Below are positions 55,973 to 64,000 of a stretch of 64,000 nucleotides of DNA, piece by piece. Below the pieces are notes generated by a model. That model had not been told where the DNA came from. It did not search any database and worked only from the letters and a program-made list of their open reading frames with translations. The stretch covers positions 1 through 64,000 of the forward strand of contig NBIV01000178.1 in assembly GCA_003194525.1 (NCBI GenBank), in the 5' to 3' direction. How positions within the stretch are numbered: position 1 is the stretch's first letter; every line of letters starts with the position of its first letter. This stretch comes from Gracilariopsis chorda. Lineage: Eukaryota; Rhodophyta; Florideophyceae; Gracilariales; Gracilariaceae. A program made the translations under genes and the position numbers.

Positions 55973-55985
55973 CTGGGCCCATAAC
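55973..55985 (-). promoter_or_regulatory. Primer-binding site of Copia copy 3
   Basis: Minus-strand GTTATGGGCCCAG directly abuts the 5' LTR. It is the same half-tRNA-iMet type as in the older Copia pieces of this window, although the coding lineage differs. Confidence 0.85.
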
Positions 55986-56283
55986 TGTGTTTTGTGAAGT
56001 CGTCATTTCAATTGCTCGGGAGAATATTTAATCTAAGGACACTGTAGAAAGCACAAATGCTCGGAGTCCGCCCTCGTTCTCTCTTGGCCCTCTCCTTTCT
56101 TTACGTCGCGCATCTCTGCTCCTCTTATATCATATGCACGCGCCCTTTCTTTCATCGCATAAGCGTCTTCTGTCTGACCTTTCACGTTGTCAGCTATCGC
56201 GTCGTGCTATGATCAATTCTGATCTGCGCTCATGTTCAATTACAACGACTTCTGTCAATTAGACACGTGCACAACTTATCACA
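55986..56283 (-). repeat. 5' LTR of Copia copy 3
   Basis: A 298-bp LTR, about 98% identical to 51065-51362, with the same termini. Followed at 56284 by the target duplication TGCGC. Confidence 0.92.
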
Positions 56284-56335
56284 TGCGCAGCTACGAGCAA
56301 ACGGCTTTACAGCGGTTACTGAAGGCTCCCATTAA

Positions 56336-56959
56336 ATTTAAGTAAAATTTCCAGCACTGCCACGGCGCGTTTGGTTCATATTAAGTGCATCTCGGGGACC
56401 TTTGAGGAAATTCAAACCATCAAATGCAATGTTTTGAAGACGCTTTTGCTATGAGCTGCGTCGGTTTTTGGCCAGAATAGGAGAATCGGCACTGGTGAAA
56501 GTGTATCAGCGAAAGTTTGGAGTATGCGCTGCATAGTAACCATATTTTATTATACAATCTTTGAAAATGATCCACTTATAGGTACTTTAAGATACCACTC
56601 CGTTCTCCGCAAACTGCACTTTCAGTCTGCGGTCAGCGCGACTTACCAAAGCGTAGCCGTCTCCCAAGGGTGGGAGAAGTGGGAATAAAGCAGTCGTATT
56701 GACGTTCGGAAGCGCGGAGCGGGTTGAAGCTTGTCGGCTCCGATTGCAATCAACTACACGACGCCAGCGAACTTCATTGCTTGTTTCGTGCTCATAATGG
56801 CTCCAAACTGGTTTTCAGATTCATCGACCGCTCTGTTCGGATACATCTTCTTTGATGAAAATACCAGTAGTTGTCCCGAGCTATTGGTAAAGAGCACGCC
56901 TTCCTTTATACCTCTCCGAATTTTTATGGACCGCATTGTCCAGCACCAAGTCGTGCTAA
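56336..56959. other. Spacer, weak transposon-like traces
   Basis: About 0.6 kb between the end of the pogo-like gene and the piggyBac-like element. On the minus strand near 56930-56945 a short LVLDNAVHK-like string resembles Tc1/IS630 transposases, but it is too short to call. Confidence 0.3.
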
Positions 56960-57150
56960 CCCCGTCCCCATGGGGTGATGAAATTTCATCACCCCTATTT
57001 GAGGTAAGATTTGGGTGATACGGTCCCACGTCACCCTTCCAGGGTGAGTGAGTCCCACCGCGTGCTGAGGCTCACCCATAACTTGGGTGGCATCACACCA
57101 CCTAGCACTGGCCGCGACCTGGAACTCACCGCGTGGGAGCGCATCACCCC
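56960..57150 (+). repeat. Left TIR of the piggyBac-like element
   Basis: Inverted partner of 61548-61737. It contains the palindrome at 56972-56995 and several TCACCC/GGGTGA units, probable transposase-binding repeats. Confidence 0.8.
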
Positions 57151-57320
57151 TCGTTAAAGAGACCTGTCAATTATCCCCTCTCTCAACGACGATATCTCCT
57201 CTTCCTTCAACGACAACCTGCAAACAATGCCTGCCAACTATTGATACCTACACCCCCCTTACAGGCCATGAAAAGTCGCCATGTTTGTCTCCTATTGGTT
57301 CTTACACCAACGAAGTTGAA

Positions 57321-60300
57321 ATGATTTCTTCGCCTACATTAGGCAGATCTGAATCACCAACTATTGGCTCAGTTGACAACCATGAACAACAAATACCTTC
57401 TAATGCACCAAACAACTTGGCACTGCAAATGGACTCTGATTGCAACGCTATAACAGCAAACGCTGGATCTCAGGCCAATATTAACAATCCGCAGGAGTTG
57501 ATACCATTTTTTTCGTTTGCTTCAGATGGTGAACCCGACGATACCCTCTACATTTTTCATGACACAGAATACAGCAGTAGTGACCCCAATTGCACAAAGA
57601 GTACTTCAACAAACGTAGAAAATGAATCGCACATTCCAAACCAAGAGCTATGTCAACTACGTGTTGAAAACCGTATCAGCAGGGTACCTAGACGCACTCA
57701 AAGGGCAAGTTCCAACGAAAATGATGCTCTCCAGATAGCCGTAGAGGATATTGGGTCTTCACTTTTCAATGATGGCATTGATGCACTGATGGACCATACA
57801 CTGGAATCCTGCGATTCTGTTGAAAATATTCCCAGTACTATGTGCCAAAGAGATCAAGAACTACGTGCAAGAACAGGAGGGGCTTAAAGAGTGGAATTAT
57901 TCTTCTCCGTTTCAATCGTTGTCGATTGACATAAACGGTATTAACGAACAGTTTGGAAAGAAGTTTGTTTGGGAGACCAACTATATTTTACGAAAACTAA
58001 CACGAGAAGCTCAAGAAAAGTTTGGGACAAAGGACCTTATAACTGAGATAAACTTGAGTACAGTGAATTTATTGGATGCTTTCTTGCCCGTACATGTCTT
58101 AATGAAGATCGTATCAAATTTGAACCAAGTTCTGAAACTCAAGAATAAGAATCCGACCACAGCCATTGATTTCAAAAGTACTATCATTTTACATGTATTA
58201 GCCGCATCTTATTCAGCAACTGTAGGGACAATTACGGCGAAGCGAAACAAGGAGTTATTTTTTCAAATGGGTATCTCAGGTGATGGCTACTCTGATATAT
58301 GGTCAGCATTGTCCTCTAGACAGAGCAGGAGACAAAGAGTTGGGGATTTCGGAGAAGGATGGTCCAATTTTCCTCAGAGGGCAAAGGCAATGATTACAGA
58401 ACTCGAGTATGAGTTGGCTCCTGTCAATCGGTTCTTCTTCTATTTTCCAGGCACTACAATCTTTAGTCTTGACGACGAACAGCAGGGATTGCGATCAAAG
58501 GCAGTCGTACAATTGACCACAATGTCCCACGTCAACAAACCACAGAAGGCGCTTAGTCCTGTCAATAACGCGATGTGCTCCGCTTTGAATACTGTCCTTT
58601 TGGCCGGCTACTAATCAAGACCGCGCGAGAAAGTAACAGATGTAGGGGAAAGATTGATCCGGCTCATTCAAGGTGTTCCTACTGCAGGTCCTGTGAGACC
58701 CATGTCAGACGCAGTGTTTGCCTCTGACAGAGGCTATAACTCGAAAGGATCTATCGACTACATTAATGATTGCATCGGTGCAACGGAACTTTTAACGCAC
58801 AAAAGGAGTTTAGACTATCCCTCTGTTTTCGGGGATGGCACTATACGAAAACGACACAAAGGGATGGTTGTAAATGAACGCGGTTGCAAAGCGATATACA
58901 GCGCACGAAGAAAACCAAACACATTGTTTGGAAGAGATATGAAAGCAGTGGTGTATGGCAAGAGCGTTATCGGGCGTATTGCAGCCATTTATCATGACAA
59001 CGACTGCCTTTTCTCTGCTACCCAGTTCACTTTGATTCCGAAAGCTGGTTATGAACATCAGCGAACGTCAGCGGAAAGACAACAGCTTCACTTGTTCTAC
59101 GAACGTTCGGTTTCACAATCAGCACAAGAGGGAGAACTTGAAAATAGTTTAAGCGCTATGGCACCGAGGATGAAAGTACGCCAAGCGCATGCTAGTGTTG
59201 AGGAGATAACATTACTCCATTCTCGGGACCCGAACTGGTTTTTGAGCCGAGCCTTTCAATTCACATTGCGCACATCTCAAGCGTTTCTGCGTGCCGTAGC
59301 GGAGGATCATGAAGATAGCATTGAAGCAATTTCCTACCTTGTCATTGGGAAACAAATGGACAACAGTCTTGTGACATTTCTGACAAGTGAGGATGAGACA
59401 AAGGCAAACCTTATGTCCAAACTGAGTTTATTGTGTCACTCTTTGAATCTGCAATAACGTCTACGCCGAGCCCAGATCACCAAGAGCACGCTTTGTCTTG
59501 CTTCATGTTGGCAACAGTTGAGAGCTTTCAAGCAAATACTAAGAATGAGATTCTTTTTATTCTTACTGCGGTTGGCTACCGACAGTCCCAAGCTCTTCGA
59601 ATGTCTCAATTGATCAATAAAGTAATGGAACTTAAATCCAGTGTTGACAATGGCGTGGCTCATTTGGTAACTTCCACAACACAGGACCTCACCCCTGCAC
59701 AACAAAGGGAGATAAAGACACGAAAACCTCTTAAGCGCTTTTACAAAGCGTCACTCTCTTCTTGGATTATGAAACCTATTATCACTACCTCAGGAATGAA
59801 TGAAAGTAGCTTCAACGAATCAAAAGTACTGAAAGCTCTATAATTTTTCTTAAGACAATGCTCGGAAAAGTGGAACACTGTTCTTCGCTAAACATTCTGC
59901 ACTTTCAGAAGAGAAGTTTAAAGTGGAGTATATACGAACAACAGGTTTGTTGTCATCGAAGAGAAATCCTATGGTTTATGACAGTCCAGATGCTGTTCTC
60001 TGCTTCAGTGATGACAAGAACGAGCTACTAGTATACACAGTTGAGATTAAGACGATGAATTTCCTTGAAATGATTGATGCAGCACGTGGAAAAAGGTATT
60101 AGTACTATACTGCTTCCTACATTGAGGCTACTGGAAGTAATGAAGAATCTATCAAACAGTTTCATGACCTGCTCCCGTCTACAGATTATCGTATCCAGTG
60201 TTTGCATCATGCGTTGTGTTTGAACCTCAAAACTGTTATGTTTGTTGTTGCTAAAGGCAGCAATTTAGGTGTTGGAGAGATACTTTACGTGTGCATCGTG

Positions 60301-60933
60301 AATTTCCAAAACAGCTTAACGTCCATATACAACTACATTCTTGCTGCTGTGCGCGTTGGTGCTTTTCAAGGGATTGGAAAGGAGTAGTCAAGGATACCGC
60401 ATGAGTATGACGAGCTTCTGCAGTCATCTCAGGCGTCAGATTTGTATTTGTATGCGTCTTACTACAGTATTGGTCAAGCATGCCGCTCAATTGCCCGCAA
60501 GCGTGGCTCTCTGCCTCCTGCGCAAATGATACGAACGACAGAATTTGTATACTGGAATTCCCTTAAAGGAGGAGTCGATGACTGTAGTCGGGCAATGACA
60601 AACCTTTGCTACAAAAACGTTCGCGAAAACCCTAATGTGAGAATCATTGGCCGCCTTTTTTGTGCCCAAGTCAATAACGCGGCTGTTGTACATCGCCTGC
60701 TGTTGGCAAGGAAAAAGGGACATCTACCAGAGAGATACGAAAGTGATTTTAAAAGGGGTTACAGAGCAATGCAAAAAAGCATGTCTAAGTGTTCGTCATT
60801 TGCAGATTGTGCTCGAGAACTAAAAACTGAATACGTTGAAGAAGCTCAAAACAGCCCAACAACTTCAACATGCGCAACTACCAATGGAAATGCTAGTATA
60901 TCAGCTCCACAATTTCCCTTTTTTTGTAGGTGA
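57321..60933 (+). pseudogene. PiggyBac-like transposase with PD-(D/E)XK-like insert, broken
   Basis: Coding parts in order. An acidic, Ser/Asn-rich N-terminus (57321-57887) is followed by a conserved core in another frame (57823-58614 and 58615-59457, separated by a TAA at 58612). A further core part lies in a third frame (59433-59843). A final part (59854-60933) is broken by TAG at 60100 and TAG at 60385. Motifs: IFSLDDEQQGLRSKA (first Asp, about 58470), VFASDRGYNSKGSIDYI (second Asp, about 58725) and YWNSLKGGVDD (third Asp, about 60570). The last equals the YN..GGVD box of piggyBac. Between the second and third lies SPDAV-(13)-VEIKT at about 59990-60055, a PD-(D/E)XK nuclease signature. The 0.6-kb-codon gap between catalytic Asps is far longer than in piggyBac. 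Superfamily assignment is inferred from motifs only. Confidence 0.6.
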
Positions 60934-61547
60934 TCCACTGTATCGCCGTAACAATGTTGGAAATGTACAATCGTGAAGAGGACAAGAAGCGAACACTCGG
61001 AAGCAGAGATTGGCATAGAAAGGTGAAAGGAAAAGAGCCATAATGTTCCCTTTGCTCGTACAGTCGAACAATTAAGAAGAACGGAATGGCATTCAGAAAG
61101 GAAGATGGACCTTGTCAAAAACTGTGGTGTAGCGTTTGCTAGCAAGCAATTTGTTCTGAATGTTGGCCAAAGTGGCATTCGGAACCAAGCTTACTAAAAG
61201 CAGAGATACCCGACGATGAGCTTCAGAAGCTGAATGGCAAAGCACTGCAATCATAGGCAGTTCTGAGATGACCCAGGGCAAACGTTGGAAGGTTTATTAA
61301 CTCTAGAGGTTATTGTGTGCTCCTAACTGCCTCAATCTGACGCTCTAATGTGGACGTGAAGTGTTCATTCGAATAACCATTCCTGTTTTTCTTTCTTAAA
61401 GTCCGCAGTTGTGTCTCCGATGGTGCAATAGTAATAAATGGAAAGAATGGGTCTGTAACAAGCGTTAGGAATGAGGGGAAACAGCCCTTTGAAGCGTTCC
61501 TTGCAATAAACGGCAATGTACACCGGAAATTTTGATCACATCAGCAA

Positions 61548-61737
61548 GGATTGATGCGGTCCCACGCGGTGAGGTCCATGTAGCGGTGTGTGAGGGGTGC
61601 GGTGACATCACCCCAGTTCTTGGTGAAATTCACCGCGCGGTGGGAATCAATCACCCTTCAAGGGTGACGTGGCACCGTATCACCCAAATCTCACCTCAAA
61701 TTGGGGTGACGATATTTCATTCGCCACGGGCACGGGG
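61548..61737 (-). repeat. Right TIR of the piggyBac-like element
   Basis: Inverted partner of 56960-57150, with the same TCACCC/GGGTGA units. It ends ACGGGG at 61737. Confidence 0.8.
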
Positions 61738-61754
61738 CTATTGTACATGAAAGT

Positions 61755-61860
61755 ATTGAGCGCGGCTTAAGAGCAAGGTCGCAAAGCGAAACAGACGAAA
61801 GTCGTAGCGGTGCGCCCAGCCACAGTGACTTGGTCACTTTGTCGCTCTGGCGCGCTCAAT
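61755..61860. other. Foldback with 10-bp ends
   Basis: ATTGAGCGCG at 61755 is inverted at 61851-61860, with a further inner hairpin (AGTGACttgGTCACT) near 61824-61838. It may be a structured RNA or a small element. Nothing more can be said. Confidence 0.3.
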
Positions 61861-63023
61861 CAGTAGAGACAGAAGCTTAAAGGTACTCAGATCTCCCTGT
61901 CACTGTTTCCTCAGAGAGAAAGACAGAAAAAACGTAGATAACAATAAAGGCAACCCTCGTTGACTGTAGTATTGTCGGTCACTAATGTTGCGGAATGTGC
62001 CAGACATTGCTGGAACACACGTGTAGAATGTTCCAGTAGTGTCTAGCACATTGCACGCTTTGTTGGCCCAGCAAAGACTACAGTATTTTAGTGATGCTGG
62101 CCCAAATTGTCGCTTTATTATTGGTTAGTGTGCAGCTCCAGAGGTCTCTAGAAGCCAATGGAGTAACCCAGACGCACACATGAGTAACTAGCAAGTAGAA
62201 ATGCGTATTTGGCTCGTTTGTAGTGCCTCTAAACACTATAAAAAGAGGTTCGGAGCTTCGGACTTCGGTCTGAACTCACCTCAACAATCGACCAACATCT
62301 AAGCCCCACCCCCTATCAACCTTCAGCCACTTCAACTATGACCAACAACCAGTGAGGCGTTCGCCACTGGATAAAAAGCTTCTAGTGAGGCGTGTGCCGC
62401 TATTTGTCCAATAGGGTGGGGAAGTACCGTCGCTAAGACCGGTTGAAGCGCCTTAGGCGTGGACGGGAGACGGTTAGTGTGTACCAAAGGTGTTTCTGTC
62501 GTCTGTGAGCCCCACCGGAGCTTTGCTCCGATAACGGTGTCGGTCGAAAAACCTGGTGATTTCCGGACGGAAGTACTTGACGGGAAGCTATCCGCAGGCG
62601 ACGTGCCGTGCAACCTTTCCTGCAAAGGGCCAGCTTGGGTATAGAGTGAAAGCATATCCCGCTGTTAGTAGCTCTCCTCGGGAAGCCCTGTAAGGATTGT
62701 ATGCGCCTGCTTCTGGTTAGTGCAGAGGTAGGTAGGCTGCAGAATCCACTTTACATCCGAAGTTTCTGACCGGAAGCCGAGAATCTGACCCTTAGTGATC
62801 CTTGACATAATTCTTGGGTTGCGCGCCGTTTCAACAAAGAAGTTAAGAAGTTTTATTTGGGGATTGAGCCCCTTGCTCTCCCTAGTGTTGTTTTATTTCA
62901 TCGAGAGGGTTTAGTTCTTTTGATCCCACTGTTTTCAACTTGTTTTGGGGCTTTTAGCTACGAAGAGCACCCTTTTGGCTTTTATTATTACAACTTTTTG
63001 GCCCCCTGCGTCACCGTCTCGTG
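61861..63023 (+). mobile_element. Probable LTR and leader of an LTR element at the right edge
   Basis: Non-coding stretch before a retroelement gag. It contains a promoter-like TATAAAAAGA (62237-62246), two copies of an AGTGAGGCGT unit (about 62351 and 62382), and T-rich sequence just before the gag ATG. LTR limits cannot be set because the partner LTR lies outside the window. Confidence 0.5.
62237..62246 (+). promoter_or_regulatory. TATA box, probably LTR promoter
   Basis: TATAAAAAGA about 0.8 kb upstream of the gag ATG, in the expected U3 position of an LTR. Confidence 0.5.
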
Positions 63024-64000
63024 ATGGCGCCCACATGGTACTCTCGAGGAGGGAGCTCTTCTGACTCTAACGCTGCATTTACTTCTTATGACGGTTCTTC
63101 TATTGACGTCGTAAAGTTCTTCTTTTACTTTGAGAATGTTGCAATGAGAGGAAAGACTGACGAGGACATGGCACTTGAGTTGCTTGGTTTCCTTGAGAAC
63201 AAAGCCTTTGAGTTCTACTATGATTCTTATGCTTTTAATGGTTCACTTTCGGAAGAAGCAAAGGAATACCGCTCCGTTAAGCAAGCTTTCATCAATCGTT
63301 TTGGAAAAGCCGAGGAGCCTGAGGAAGATATACGCCTTGCAATTTATGCTAAATTGGATTATGCAGACTTGGTTGGTTCCTTGAACTATATGGACAACCT
63401 CTTCGTAAAGGCAGGATTCAACGCTAAGGCTAAGTTTGGTCTTTTGAAGAAAGCTGTAATGGAATACGCTGATCTAGCCCAGTTCGTTGATTTCCGTGGC
63501 GCTGATGATTATGATGAGTTGAAGGTTCAAGTGAAAGCCTTCGATGCTGCCCGGGAAGCAATGGGGAACTACGTTTCATTAAGTACCCCACCTAAGCGTA
63601 TTGTCCAAAACCACAGGTCTTCTGAAGAAACTATCTCTCATGGTTTGGAGTCTAAGGTGGACAAACTCTCTGAGCAGTTTTCTCAGCTGTCATTAATGGT
63701 TAAGAAGACACAGACGGAGCGTCGAGACTACGAAAAGGTTTGTTCATAGTGCAAGAAGCCCGGACATTATGCCTCACAATGTGAATCTAATCCGCACCGA
63801 GATACGCGATGCCCGCGTTGTGGGAAAATTGGACACTCAGAGATCACTTGTTGGCGAGGAATCCGACCCGAAGAGACCCGCAAAGTATGGGATGCCAATG
63901 AGGAATCTGAAGAGTCAGCATCTAATCTTCAGAAAGGATCCGACCCCGTATCAATTGTCACCGAAAACGCCGGGAATGCTGATGTAGTCGCCACAACCAA
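63024..64000 (+). mobile_element. LTR retroelement gag, probably Ty3/gypsy, cut by the window edge
   Basis: Fossil gag beginning at ATG 63024 (MAPTWYSRGG). It carries a retrotransposon-gag capsid-like helical region (about 63090-63560; ELLGFLENKAFEFYYDSY, VKQAFINRFG) and a coiled-coil-like part (about 63640-63720). Two CCHC zinc knuckles follow (about 63738-63845; GHYASQC and CPRCGKIGHSEITC). Two tandem knuckles and the capsid pattern favour Ty3/gypsy over Copia. Pol is not in the window, so family and completeness are open. Confidence 0.7.

Larger units (their letters stand above)
51065..56283 (-). mobile_element. Ty1/copia element, copy 3, nearly whole
   Basis: A 5219-bp LTR retroelement on the minus strand with both LTRs, a primer-binding site, a purine tract and a 5-bp target duplication TGCGC (51060-51064 and 56284-56288). 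Gag lies at about 54.8-56.0 kb, with a CCHC knuckle (CWACGKPDHQWKDRKC). Pol lies at about 51.5-54.56 kb: protease, integrase (HHCC-like CDICAQSG; DDE core with NKLGIVERKN), RT and RNase H, in Copia order. It is from a lineage clearly different from copies 1 and 2. It looks almost whole, with about two interruptions in the coding parts. The LTRs differ at about 5 of 298 positions, so it is fairly young. Confidence 0.93.
49406..56335 (+). pseudogene. Pogo/Tigger-like transposase, broken and split by a Copia insertion
   Basis: Plus-strand remnant of a pogo-type (CENP-B-like) transposase. From ATG 49406 there is a psq-type helix-turn-helix (SISIRRGAPAFHI, RTKRRPPLLPP). A tail like CENP-B DNA-binding domains follows (NRPGDGFVRYFLMRHKELTL, about 49760-49820). 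The DDE part lies at about 50030-50430 (AGYGARVS, LPVHTSDCALN). The usual DGH/DGYG Asp is Ala here. The C-terminal part (50503-51064) has QRIQSGVEAFGLWDPE and a Glu/Arg-rich coiled coil. Stops at 49685, 49950, 50217 and 50432 break it. A Copia element (51065-56283) splits the last codons, and the frame resumes at 56289 and stops at 56333. First two catalytic Asp not confirmed. Confidence 0.65.
56960..61737 (+). mobile_element. PiggyBac-like DNA transposon with a nuclease-like insertion
   Basis: A 4778-bp element with imperfect terminal inverted repeats of about 190 bp. The outer 103/102 bp (56960-57062 and 61636-61737) are strongly matched, and similarity continues to about 57150 and 61548. 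Ends are CCCCGT...ACGGGG, flanked by CTAA (56956-56959) and CTAT (61738-61741). This is compatible with a degraded or TTAA-related 4-bp duplication, as for piggyBac. It carries one long transposase-type gene, now broken. Repeated GGGTGA/TCACCC motifs fill the TIRs, and a perfect 24-bp palindrome lies at 56972-56995. Confidence 0.75.

Noticed and set aside
56754-57029. Minus-strand LVLDNAVHK-like string as a Tc1/IS630 transposase
   Set aside because: Only a few residues match, and the frame is short and overlaps a TIR.
56960-61737. Maverick/Polinton or other virus-like interpretation of the TIR element
   Set aside because: No polymerase, capsid, packaging ATPase or integrase motifs; the coding part is transposase-like.
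63024-63040. TGGCGCCC at the gag start as a primer-binding site
   Set aside because: It coincides with the gag ATG, and the sequence before it does not end like an LTR (no CA).
1-64000. CRISPR arrays, rRNA genes, bacterial operons
   Set aside because: No regular spacer-repeat array, no rRNA-like sequence and no Shine-Dalgarno-led gene strings were seen; the window is eukaryotic in character.

Overview
The window looks like nuclear DNA of a multicellular red alga (Florideophyceae, Chondrus-like). This is an inference from three things: a compact island of apparently intronless genes with divergent or closely spaced neighbours, typical eukaryotic proteins (Gid1/RanBPM, SAC3/LENG8 family, BCD1), and dense surroundings of decayed transposable elements. 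No sequence search was possible, so the lineage is tentative.

Layout. Positions 1-15490 are a graveyard of related Ty1/copia elements: two LTR subfamilies (A and B), leader/gag segments in both orientations, and two longer internal coding regions (5097-8928 and 12286-15490). Positions 16480-20120 hold a worn Ty3/gypsy pol, followed by about 2.7 kb with no recognisable gene. An unrecognised ORF lies at 22811-23461 (-).

Positions 24498-40002 are the host island: adenosine deaminase-like (-), a double-ACT protein with a targeting-like N-terminus (+), a Gid1/RanBPM CTLH scaffold (-), a prolyl oligopeptidase/oligopeptidase B-like serine peptidase (+), a SAC3/LENG8-type protein (-), BCD1 (-), FolB (-), and a cyclic-nucleotide-binding-like/mitochondrial-carrier-like fusion (+). 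Several pairs are divergent and share short promoter intervals. One interval carries a 143-bp foldback MITE with a 9-bp target duplication. The genes span purine and folate chemistry, protein turnover and RNA biology, and do not form one pathway. The island ends in a broken NB-ARC/WD40 gene (40938-43072, -).

The right third is nested DNA transposons. A mariner-like miniature element (43293-49124) holds a Tc1-type transposon (43461-48956), which holds a 4.2-kb Mutator-like element with 0.3-kb terminal repeats and an acidic cargo ORF (43802-48046). Next comes a pogo/Tigger-like transposase gene (from 49406) split by a well-preserved Copia element with 298-bp LTRs and a 5-bp target duplication (51065-56283, -).

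After that lies the most unusual object: a 4.8-kb transposon (56960-61737) with terminal inverted repeats of about 190 bp. Its broken transposase shows piggyBac-like DDD motifs, and a PD-(D/E)XK nuclease-like signature sits between the second and third catalytic positions. The window closes in the promoter/leader and gag of another LTR element, probably Ty3/gypsy, that runs off the right edge.
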